From Paracentrotus lividus (taxonomy: Eukaryota > Echinodermata > Echinoidea > Camarodonta > Echinidae), in the NCBI GenBank assembly GCA_940671915.1, contig CALNVZ010003433.1, forward strand, positions 31,548,491 to 31,612,490: 64,000 nucleotides of DNA. Direction: 5' to 3'. Each line of letters begins with the position of its first letter. Position 1 is the first letter of the stretch. The notes under the pieces are model-generated. The model was given only the letters and a program-made list of their open reading frames with translations, searched no databases and was not told where the DNA came from. A program made the position numbers and the translations under genes. Below are positions 42,101-54,100 of the stretch, piece by piece.

Positions 42101-45100
42101 GGATACTCCCAAATTGTAGCATGACCTACTTCGCTTATTATGCAGAAACTAATGACAATTTTAAGAATATTAGATTGGCAGAAATAAAAAATATTCCACG
42201 AATAAATAATGAGTAGGAAGAAGAAAGAGTACCAGGTTAAATCATTGCATTGTTACTTGTTTGTGAACGCGGAGCGTGTGCCGAAAATTTTGGTTTACAA
42301 TAACATTAATCATCGTAGTCACTAATATTCACTACCCTAGAAAATACAGGTGCGAATCGTAAGTGAATATCCCACTAATTATGGGTTATGAAATATATAT
42401 GTTTGTAATACCTTTCTAAATATGATCATTGGTACGAGCGCGAAGCACTATGCGGAAATTTGGCTTCATGTAGGGACAAGAAAACAAAGAATTTATAAAA
42501 ATTAAAATTGTTATTTTCAATGCATCTATCTTTTGGACTGATTGGCAAATACAAAATCTATCCAAAATGCTAGGAAATAAAACTGTTACTAGCCTTAAAA
42601 AATGGAGGGGTGATGAGGGATGAATACGGTTACAGGTCGGAGGTTAACTTGTCAGAAAATATAATAAGGTTCGTTCTGCCAAACATTTTTGATGAATTAA
42701 TCTGAAGGTTCATTCGTCGGAATATGAAATCGGGTTCGTAAATCCGAAACCTGAATATGGTTGGCTATTTAAAAAGTAATCCATATCGTATCAAAGACAG
42801 CTGTATTACTTTTTAGTTTAGACGCAGATGGAGGTGTCTGTTTTTTTTTTCAACTTGTCGCGGAGACGTCTCCGAAACGTCTCAGCGACGTTTCATAAGT
42901 GGCGGAAACAACTTTGAAACGGTTTGTTGAAATTGCTTTGTCACAGTTTTTGAAAATTGCCGCGGAGACGTTTCGGAGACGTCTCTAATACTTTTTATCC
43001 GTCGCAGGGTCGATATTTTCTATTCCGTCGCGGAGACGTCTTCGCGACAGAATGGTAAAATTTCGTCATTTTGGCAGAAGTTCCGCTTTCTTCCTTTCCA
43101 ATAGATTCACAATGCAATGTGCGTAATGCATGTGTGGCACGCACGGTTCGATCGATGAGCCTACTGAATAGCACTTGAAAAGAGGTCCTGTTTCTTTCAA
43201 ATTATTTCTATAAAATATGGATTAAAAGATCATAGCAGCCGGCTTCGCACCTCTGGACAATGGCACCTTTGACTAAGCACCATTCATTAAAAGCGCAGGT
43301 GTAAGTTTTGAAATAAAAGCGGATGTTTAACTTATAATACCTACTGCATTTGGCATACTTTACATTTCATTACAGGTGAGAGGTCGTATTGCGATTAAGG
43401 GTTTACACCAACAACAAAAAAAACGGAAGATAAATGTAAATTCTATCTTTTGCGGCTTACGACGATAGTACAAATATTGACCAAAACATGTCAGGCTATT
43501 ATAGACAAATAAACGTCCAGCCGCTCCTATAGCTGGTGGTTTAAGCACCTACGACCAGCGGCGGCTGGCTGAGCCACTTGAATATATAGGTGGTAGGCCG
43601 AGGGAGGACGGCCCAATTAAAATTTCCGGGTTCTTGCACACATACCCGTGCGGCCGCGGCTGGCTGTTCTAATCAAAATGAAGTACGTGTAAGTAGGCCA
43701 TCAGGCCGCAGCAGGCATGCCAGCCTTGGTCAGCCTACGCGCCTGGCCGCGGCGGGCATGGTATCGATATTTTTGATCCCTCGCCTTATACATAAACCAG
43801 AAAATATATTGATTTAAATATTTTGTTTCTACCTTTTTTTAAGAAGCTTATCAAACATTTCATTTGGTACTTTTTTGGCAAAATAATCAATTTCTGACTT
43901 GATTCATGGTAATGATCATTTTACCTTTCCATGGTATTATTATGATATAGAGTGAAGAATCATCTTGTGTGTTGTTTTTCGTAAATGTGATATTTTGTTA
44001 ATTGCTTTCGTATATAATTTCAATCAAAATATATATAAAAATAGAGATAAAACACCAAAAGAAATCGTTTCTTAAATCCACAGGATACTACGTCTACATT
44101 GAAACATCTGGTGGTAACACTGGTGACACAGCTAGATTGAATTCCAATGCCCTACGAAGCTTGGATGACACTGGTTACTGTATGGAGTTCTGGTTCCAAA
44201 TGTATGGAATACATCTCGGCAGTCTGTCTATATACACTGCCACTGGAAGTAGAGAGACTCTCGTCTGGACTGAGTCTGAGCCCAGAGGTCCTTTCTGGAA
44301 GCAGGGCCAGATCCATTTCACAGGGACAGACTCATACACTGTAAGATTATAAACAAGACCATGTCTCTTTAAGAATTTCTACTATTTTCACATTGATTTG
44401 AAGAGGGAAAAATTAGTTCAATTTTCTTTTTCTTTTTTCTTTTTTTTTACTTTGAAACAAACATCCTTGTAATGGTCATTTTAAAAGCTGATGAATTATA
44501 AACATGATGATTGTTATACTTTATTTTGACAGACAGAATATGGAATGATGATTAAGTTATCGGTCATATGAGGCATTACACCATCATTTAGAGTAGTGAA
44601 ATTGAACATAAAAATCTATGTATAATTTCATCTCCTTGATTTAGGTTATATTTGAGGGTGTCCGTGGAGTTGATTTCATGGGAGATATAGCACTGGATGA
44701 TATCGTCTTTCATCCAGGTGCATGTCCAACTCCAGGTAAAATAGAACACAATTTTTTTTATCTTATTTAATTAAACAAAATTATTTTTCATGTATTTAGG
44801 AAGATATTAGTAATGCTGTTTTTCATATGAACAGACAGTTGCCCATGAAGATGGAATGAGCATGTCTACGTTCTGTGATTTATCTAGCCAGTATTAAATA
44901 TATGAAGAAAAAAAAATCTCATTCTTTGAATATCCATATTTTGGTTTTAGCAAAAATACATAACAGGATGTTGTTTTGCAGTTTGAATTTCATTGTTATA
45001 TGTCAGGAAGGGATTGATTGTCATACATAGTTCTTCTTGTGATAATCGTATATTAGTTCATATTTTACATATTGGGAATAAATAACATTGCCACATTCAT

Positions 45101-48100
45101 GTCACACAAAGAGGTAACATTATATTTATTGCAGTGGTAGGAGCAAAAATGTTCCTGTACCCCTACCTCTACTTTGTTAAGTATTATGATATTTGTATTT
45201 CCCCTAATATAATGTGCACCATTGCATGTATATGCTTTGTTGTATTACAGAAATTTGTGATTTTGAAAATGGGGACTGTGGATTTACCCAATTGCTATCT
45301 GACACATTTGATTGGGAGCTGATCCAGGCGAACACAAGAACAACGGGACCAGTGATAGACTACACATACAGAACAAGCTTTGGTGAGCACCATCATTTTT
45401 ATATTTGTACATCATTTAGGCTTGAGTCAAACATTTTCCAAGGAGGATTTCTTTTTTGTTATATTGTTTTTTTCCTAGTGTTTTTAAAAATCACATTTTA
45501 CAATTGTACGCTTTAGAGAATATACCAATACAACCGAAAACGGAAAATTGAGTTATTGAGGACAAATTCTACATGTAAGTTCACAGACTAACATGGTACA
45601 TGGTTTGAATTCCTGCAGTTATTTCTACATTTTCTCAAATTTTTTAAAGAAATGTCTTAAATGCTTAATCAGCTGGGTAGGGTAACTGAGCTACTGAGCT
45701 ATAATCAGGGCAATGATAACAATTCATCTTGGAAAAGATCAAGAAAATAGACTGCTATGCAAGTGCTAGATATTAGTATCAATGATATTGCTTTATGTGA
45801 TTTTCTTTTTAAGGCCATGTCATGTTTGCTGATATGATGAGCCTATCCTCCAGCTCTGACTATGCTACCATTCAGACGGGCTATTATGATCCTACACCAA
45901 CTCCTCAGTGCTTAAAATTCTCATACTACATGGGCACTTCACAAGCATCTGTTTTACAGGTAAGTCCTGATAATTTGTCTTACATGTATTTCTCTTCCTC
46001 CTTGAACACTATTCTGTCTCTTCTTTACCATCCTCTTTTGTTTAGTTGTCTTCCTTTTTCTTCTTCTCCTCCTCCTTCTTCTTCTTCTTCTTCTTCTTAA
46101 TCTTTTTCCTTTTCTTTATTTATCTTTTTTTTTTCAAATTTCTTCTGTACTTGAATTACTTTTTTCATTGTGTTGCAGTGATTCATCTTCCTCCTTGTAC
46201 GCTACTATGTCTTTTCTTTATTATCCTCTTTCATTTAGTTGTCTTCCATTTTTTCTCCTCCTTCTTCTCCTTCTCCTTCTTCTTCCTCTTCCTCTTACTC
46301 TTCTGATCTGCTTCTTTATTTATCTTTTTTTTTTTCAATTTTCTTCTGTACTTCAATAATGGGAATTACTTTTTCATTTTGTTGCAATGATTTATGTTGC
46401 TTCTACCTAAAAATTTATGACATTTCATGTATAAAATATTTGCTTTTATGCAGGTTTATATGCATGAGAGGAGCGGAGGATCAATATATCTCTGGGACAT
46501 GAACACAGTGACGGGACCAGATGAGTGGCATGTAGCAGAGATCAACTATACAAGCTCAGAATCATATAAGGTATGTCACTTCATACAATACAAGTCAAAA
46601 TTATTATGTGGGTATGTCGCAATAAAAGGTTTAAGGTATGCCACTGTCGTATAAGGTAAAAAAAAATTAAGTCACATTCATATCAGGGGTGCCAAATTTG
46701 TAGAAGACAATGCAAGTCACAGTTTTTCGAGAATTATCTCTGTTTCTGAGATAAGCATAGTGACGAGGCCAGATGAGTGGTATGTAGCAGAGATCAACTA
46801 CCGTAATTAACAGTGTATAAGCCGCACCCCCAAATTTGGACACTTGAAAAAAAAAGGAAAAAAAAATGTTTAAAAAAATTAATTAATTAAAAAAATGATT
46901 AAGAAATTAATAGACAAATTAATGAAGGAATTCAATCTTGTAATCTTGTTTATTTATGAGAAACAACAAGGCAATTTACTTCAATAATCACATGACCCTC
47001 TCTTACCTTGCTTTTGTTCCCGAGAACAATGCTATGACCGAACCAACAATAGACTACCAAACATTTTTCCTACTTCCCTACCCCTCCATAATACCCTGCC
47101 TCACGCCTGCCTGACACGAGGTGGCGCTAGACCACTAAGGCATATATCTCTCGGACCCCAGGATGTTCTACCCGAACGTCCGGGGATATTCGTTATCCGT
47201 TCAGGATGCAGCTGCTCGGCCTGCCTGGTCAGACCCGAGAGCTGCCGGATATCCCGATCCTTGGTGGGTGCTTTCAGCACCCTACCAAGCGGGTCACGCT
47301 CCCTATCCCTTGGGCTTCGCCCCAGAGGTGACGGGACATGGTACCCCTCGTGGCAGAGTACACCCGGCCCTCGTCCCGTGACACTGGCCTGGTCACAACC
47401 ACCTGCCACGTCGGCCTCTGGCTTGGATCACCCGCCTAGGGAGTCCCAGCCGTGCGGCCCCCGGGATACGGGATCGGTGACTGACTCCGAACATACCTCG
47501 GAGTTCTCGCTCACCCAGCCCAGTCTGCCCCGGGAGACCTCCCCGTCTTGTCCGCCCCTTGTAGAGCCCGAGTCGGATGGGTCGGAGCTACGGCTATTCC
47601 TTGGATACCCTCATGCGCCCGCCGGGGGGTTTGTTTCAACGAACACCCGGCCTCCCGGACCCTCGGGCGTTCTATCAGAATGTCCGGGGAGATCCGTTAT
47701 CCGCTCAGGATGCAGCCGTTCGACCTGCCTGGCCAGGCCCGAGAGCTGTCGGATATCCCGAACCTTGGTGGGTTGTGCCTTCGGCACCCCACCAAGCAGG
47801 TTACGCTCCCTACCCCTCGGGCTCCGCCCTCAGAGGTGACAGGACATGGTACCCCTCGTGACACGACACCGGCCTGGTCACAACCACCTGCCACATCGGC
47901 CTCCGGGCCGGACCGCCCTTCCTGAACGCTACGTCGTTCTCGGCTGGCGGGAGGTCCTCTGGGCTACTAGGGCTATCCCTCGGGATACCCTCAAGCGCCT
48001 GGTCTCAACCGCCCGCCACATCTGATGCCTTGGTGGTTTGTGCCTTTCGGCACCCTACCAAGCGGGGTTTCGCTCCCTATCCCTCGGGCTTTGCACCAGA

Positions 48101-51100
48101 GGTGACGGGTCTAGCTACCCCTGGTGGCTTGGTATGCCTGGCCCTAATTGTCACACGACACTGGCCTGGTCTCAACCGCCCGCCTCATCAGATACTTTGG
48201 TGGTTGTGCCTTCGGCACCCTACCAAGCGGGGTTGCGCTCCCTATCCCTCGGGCTTCGCGACCAAGTACGGACTAAGCTATCGTGATGCTTGATATGCCT
48301 GGCCCTTGTCACACGACACTGGCCTGGTCTCAATCGCCCCGCCACATCAGATACTTTGGTGGTTTGTGCCTTCGCACCCTACCAAGCGGGTTTCGTCCCT
48401 ATCCCTCGGGCTTCGCACCAGAGCTGACGGGCCTAGCTACCCCTCGTGGCTTGGTATGCCTGGCCTTGTCACAACGACACTGGCCTGGTCTCAACGCCCG
48501 CCATAATCAGATACCTTGGTGGTTTGTGCCTTCGGCACCTCACCAAGCGGGGTTTCGCTCCCTACTCCGGCTTCGCACCAGAGGTGACGGGACTAGCTAC
48601 GCTCGTGGCATGGTTTGCTGGCCTAGTTCACGACGCCCGGTGGTCAACCGCTGCCACATCGGGCCCCGCCTCGGACCGCCCTTCACCAGCCTTTACCTTC
48701 GGTATGGATGGCAATGCGAGAAGTCCTCCCCGGGTTTTTCCCCTCCCAGCCTGGCGCTCTTGGATGTGGGATCGGTGACCACTCTGAGCAGACATCGGAG
48801 TTCTCGTTCACCCAACCGGGCTGCCGGGGAGGCTTCTCCGTCGTCCGGCCGCCTACAGCGGATCCCGAGTCAGATTGGTCGGAGGAGGTTTTTGTTGGCT
48901 CCGAGTCGAAGTCTATTTCAGACTCTGTTGACACCGAAGCGATCCAATACGAGCACCTCGGCAGGATTTTCCTTCCCTCGGCTCGGAGGATTGGGCGATA
49001 TCTCTCGATTTGTAGAGATGCGTACTTCCATGTACTCAGACTTGTCGTCTACCTGACGATTGGCTTTTAGTAGCCACTCCAGGGACGGCTCCATCTCCGA
49101 CTCGCACACCAGTCTAACTGGGAGCCGAGTTGGATTTTGATCGGGAGCGCGCTGGGAGTTTCGTCTCCGAGGACCTGGGTCCCCCTCCCGCCGAGGGGGC
49201 CCGGCTGCTAGCCCGTGGAAGAGCCTTTGTTTTCTTCCCAGGGGCATGCCCTTTCGTGTGACTCTACCATCCGTGTCGATTTCCACGGACGCGTCACTCC
49301 AGGGCTGGGGCGGCCTATGCGAGGTCAGTGGACGGCGGGGGACTGGTCTCAACTGACCTCCCCCCCACGTCTATGTGTTAGAGATGTTGGTGGTTCAGTC
49401 ATGCCCTGGATCTTTTCTAGGATCGACTGTTAGGCCGCTCGGTTCCTTTTTGAGACAATGTGAGCGTGGCGGCTTACATCAATCGTCAAGGAGGCACACA
49501 CTCCTGGAGCTTGAACCGCTTGACGGCTCAACTGTGGAGATGGTGCGGGGAGAGAAGTTCCCCCGTCTGCCTCGTACCTACCGGGTCGGGAGAATGTTAT
49601 AGCGGACTTCTGTCCCACGGCAATCTCTCCCTCGGAATGGTCTCTCCGTCAGACCTCTTCGAGCGGCTGATGACGGTTGACCCGAGAGCGTACGTTCAAG
49701 ACGCGTTCTCGTTCAGCTGGAGCGGCTTGAGAATTTGCATTCCCCCTTTTCGCTGATCCCCTAGTGCTAGCCATGCTAGTGGAGGACGGGGATTGGATGA
49801 TTCTATAGCCCCGCACTGGCCGGGCAGACCATGGTTCCTCGCCTTCGCGAGCTTGTGTGGTCGGCCGTACCGTGACCCCTCCCTCGGTGGCGGACGTTGT
49901 GAGCCAGCCGATCTCCGGCGCTCTTTCAGAGCACCCGACTCGAGGCTTCGCTGACTGCGTGGCCGTTGTCAGGTCGCAGGCAATCTCGTCTGGCTTCTCG
50001 GAGAGGCCTCGGCTCTCATGGCCGGGAGCCGGAGGGAGTCGACGCTAACGGTGTATAATCCCGTCTAGCTGCCTTTTCTTAGTGTTGCGAAGAGAAGGGT
50101 TGCTCCCCAGAGGGGCCCCCTGCCCGGTCTTAGCGGTTTTTTAATCCACCTTTTGACAAGGGCCGTTCTCTTTCGACCTTACGAGGCTATGTTCTGCCAT
50201 TGCGGCAATTCACGATGGTTTTCATGACGGCTCTAACGTTTCCAACTCTCCCGAGTTAAGCCGCTTGCTTAGGTCTTTCCTTTTGCGAAGACCTCAGTCT
50301 ACTCCCTTAGCTCCTTCTTGGAGTTTGCCTAAGGTTTTGGAGGCGTTAGCTAACCCTCCTTTCGAGCCGTTGTCGGAGCATCGTTTCACCTCTTAACAGT
50401 TAAGACTGTCTTCTTGGTGGCGGTGGCCTTAGGCCACAGACGAAGTTCGTTCTTGCCCTTAGTGTAGCTGAGGGCCACATCAGGTTCGAACTTCGGGGCT
50501 ATGGACGCTCTTCCACCGAAACCGTCTCGTTCATTGCGAAACCAACTAGCTCGTTCGGACCGGGTGGAGAGCTTTCTCACAAGCTCTCCTCCTTCTCTTT
50601 GGTCGGAGGATATAGGTGTGTGTGTCCGGTTAGGGCCCTTAAAGGTACTTTCGATCCGAATCTCGTCGTAAGAGTGATAAACTCTTCATCATCACTCGAG
50701 ATTCCTTTTCTGCCGCTTTCCCCGACTCCATCTCCGATGGATTGGAGGGACTTAAAGCGGCGGGTCCTGACGCCTTGATGTCAGGAAGGGCCCCCAAGCT
50801 CACAGATACCCAGAGGTATCAGGCTTCTTGGGCGCTCTTTGCAGGCGTTCCCACTGAGGAGTTTTGGAAGGCAGCGTACTGGGCTCTATTTTCCTTCATT
50901 TCATTTTCCTATGTGACGTTTGCATGGGCGAGGAGCGTCTTTGGTGTCTCGGCGTGTCGGCGGCCACCGGAGACTATCTTAAGTCCTCTTGCCCCCCCCC
51001 CCCCTCCCGCCTCTCGTTTTGCTCCCTTGGGTGTCGGCTGTCTGTTTGGACAAGCAAGTAAGAGAGGTCATGTGATTATTGAAGTAATATTAAAATTAGC

Positions 51101-54100
51101 ACTATTTTATTATTTACGAGATATCACATGACCCTCTCTTACGCCCCTCCCATCGCCGGCCCCAACTGTCCTCTAAGACGAGTGTCGATTTGGTTGGTTC
51201 AGAATGAAGATATATGCCTTAGGTCTAGCGCACCTCGTGTCAGGCAGGCGTGAGGCAGGTATTATGAGGGGTAGGGGAGTAAAAAATGTTTGGTAGTCTA
51301 CCTCGAGTTGGTGTTGGTCAATGGCGATTGTTCTCGCGCGGCTAGCCCACTATCGTAAGAAAAGCATAGGAAGCAACCGAGGGTCACTACAGTGAATTAT
51401 CTGTAAATTAATAAATTAGTGCTAAGTTTACACTATTAACGAGAGCTGAGTGAAAGATAAACAAAAGGAATAAAAAAAGAAAATACATCGGGACTTTTAT
51501 ATTTCCTAAACTGCAAAGGGTCTGCATGCGCAGACTAGTGCATTGTATATTGCGCAATGCCAAATCACGCATGCAGAATAATAACGATCTGCTAGGTGAG
51601 TGTTTGGATGAACTGCAGCCAAACGAAACTTCTTCTTATCAGAAGTTTTGTGGTCATATTGGACCTGTCTGAAACTAGTTTCTCAAGAATGATATCTAGG
51701 GGTAAGTTTTTTTGTGTGATTGTTATGTTTGATGATGTATTTTGACTTTTTGTTATGGATTCGAGGTGAATGTTTTGAACATCGGCAAAGCACCATACAT
51801 TGATAATCTCCAGGCCGCTAGCAGCGGGTGTTTTTACACACTCAGCCTGGCGGGTTTCACATGCATCTCGCAGTCAATCAGCGTCAAAATATGACAAGTA
51901 AGTTTACTTATTTTTGAGGATTTCAAATACCTTTGACAGTGACAGAATATATAAATAGTCTGATATCATTTAATTTAGACTCTATTTATTTTTGGACAAA
52001 ATAAGTTAGATCTTAGCCTTGCCAATCCTATCTCTATGTATTAACCGCACCCCCTACTTTTGACTTTTTGCCGACGGCAAAAAGGTGCGGCTTATACACC
52101 GTTAATTACGGTATACAAGCTCTGAATCATATAGGGTACATGTATGTCAATTCATACAATACAAGTCAAAATTATTATGTAGGTATGCCACAATAAAAGG
52201 TTTAAGGTATGCCACTGTCGTATGAGGTAAAAAAAAATTAAGTCACATTCATATCAGGGGTGCCAAATTTGTAGAAGACAATGCAAGTCACAGTTTTTCG
52301 AGAATTATCTCTGTTTCTGAGATGAGCGTAGTGACGAGGCCAGATGAGTGGTATGTAGCAGAGATGAGCTATACCGGCTCTGAGTCATATACAGTATATC
52401 AGAAACAAACACATGTAGGGTCACAATTACTTAACATTTTGATTCAAATGAATAAGATTTTGATTCAAATAAATAAGATTTGTCATAGTCGTATCAGGCA
52501 GTTCATAATCATAAGGTATATCCAGTTGTCTAAGACATGTCACAGTGGAATAAAATTCATAGAACAGTATACTGGGGATGTAAATTTTGTGTGAAGTTCG
52601 TTAATTGCAATCATTAAAAAATGGCTAGTGGAGATAAGCAACATGTAACACTCTTTCATGTATGTCACAATCTTCTGAGGTCTTTCACAACCAATCACAA
52701 CCAGGTATTTCATTATCTTGTCATCAACTTATTAGTGGCAGAAACAGGATTTGGTTAACAGGGAGGGGTTGAGGATCCTACTGTTGTCACCTATATTGCT
52801 CTTTCTAAGGGCCTTTACAAGATTCTATGCAACCCAATATAGGGGCAACGGTGTTTCTAGTCCAAATTCATTCAGACAAATTAAGTTCATTGATGTTATT
52901 TTATTTATTATATTTCAAGTTCGGATTCCGAGCGTCTAGCAATCTCTACACAGTCGCCTCTGGAGTTGCGATTGATGACGTAGTCATTTCTACTGAGCCA
53001 TGTACACCATTTGGTCAATGCAGCTTTGAGAATGGACTGTGCACATGGAAGAATGAACAGAACGATGACGATTTTGATTGGCTATTGATACAAGGGAGAA
53101 CGCCCTCAGATGACACAGGACCAGGAGTTGATCACACTTTGGGAACGCCATACGGTAAGAATAGACCAATTTTGAGATATTAGCTACCCTTTGCTACTTT
53201 TTTTGAGATCTTGATTATCGATTACACACTAAAATTTACAAAATGCAAACTAAATTATTGAGCTAAAATGAAAAATTACATACCAATGTGACTTTTTTTT
53301 GTGCTAAACATTTTCAATGTTTTTGACAAGATGCTTTTCCTGAACCGTTCCTTCACAGGCACCTACATATTTGTGGAAGCCACAGGACGCGCAGAGGGTG
53401 ATGTCACAATATTGAAGTCAAGTGATTTTCTGGCTGTGTCAACACGTTGCATGGAGTTCTATTATCACATGGGCGGGGCTGATGTGGGTAGTCTTGTTGT
53501 CCAGACATGGCCAGATACAGAGTCTTCTCCAACTACCCAGTGGTCTCAGACAGAGGATACTGGGGATGTGTGGCGACAGGTCCAGGTTTGTTCTAAATTT
53601 AATTTATCATTTATTTCTTTCTCCCCTTCACTCTCTCTCTCTCTCTCTCTGTATCATCACTATTTTTGTTCAACACCATCATAGCCAAAATAGTAAGAAG
53701 ATTGATATTCATTTTCTTATTTTTCTTCCATTGATCTCTGTTACCCATAACACTTTTTTTATATTTTGCAGATCACCCTTGACCCTGTCCCTACGGCATA
53801 TTCCTATGAGGTCCTTTTCAAGGGGACAGTGGGGGCATCCTACCTGAGTGATATATCATTAGATGATATCACATTCTATGACGGCGTTTGTTCTGGTAGG
53901 TTACATTCACCATTTTTTATCAGTTATATATATTTTTCTTAGTACATGTAGGCCTACTGTATCTACATGACTTTATATGTGTCCAGACCCAGTGGTGTTA
54001 ATTTCAACCCTCAGTTTTTGCATTGTATACTTAAAAATTATGTAAGGTACTCTTTCTTTTTCTTAATAATTTCAATTTCTGGAACCCATATAACATCATA

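Larger units (their letters stand above)
40898..43785. mobile_element. 2.9-kb inverted-repeat DNA element with TTA target duplication (PIF/Harbinger-like)
   Basis: The outer 41 bases at each end (40898-40938 and 43745-43785) are perfect inverted repeats starting GGCGAGGGATCAAAAATATC. TTA flanks both ends (40895-40897, 43786-43788). A 3-bp T-rich target duplication is typical of PIF/Harbinger elements. GC-rich subterminal motifs (GGCCGC, GGCTGGC) repeat near both ends. Inside are a nested foldback (41171-41623) and a cluster of GGAGACGT repeats (42855-43052). I see no transposase, so it is non-autonomous or badly decayed. Confidence 0.7.
46979..51436 (+). mobile_element. DIRS-like retroelement, copy 2 (with both terminal repeats)
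   Basis: Opens with an inverted terminal repeat (46979-47149), reverse complement of the copy-1 right end. It then joins directly to the gag-like region at a point matching base 1240 of copy 1, so about 1.2 kb of 5' sequence is missing. The order gag-like, RT stub, RNase H, recombinase, hairpin (51052-51145) and right repeat (about 51205-51436) follows. Small indels are frequent and no domain is in one frame. The right end has degraded beyond 51340. Target duplications are absent, as expected for DIRS. Confidence 0.85.
46801..52111. mobile_element. TA-flanked inverted-repeat transposon hosting DIRS copy 2
   Basis: The ends CCGTAATTAACAGTGTATAA...GCCGCACC and the inverted GGTGCGGCTTATACACCGTTAATTACGG match over 27-28 bp with one mismatch. 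TA flanks both ends (46799-46800, 52112-52113). Without the DIRS insert the element is about 0.85 kb: about 175 bp on the left and 675 bp on the right. A TA target suits Tc1/mariner-type or related cut-and-paste elements, but no transposase is left. It inserted into a duplicated exon fragment. Confidence 0.75.

Noticed and set aside
46046-46306. Phe/Ser-rich frame before exon C of MAM 16
   Set aside because: It is the translation of a (CTT)n tandem repeat in an intron.
52319-52597. Third exon-C copy as a working alternative exon
   Set aside because: The first half of the exon is missing, the acceptor is weak and the donor has decayed. It would give an incomplete domain.
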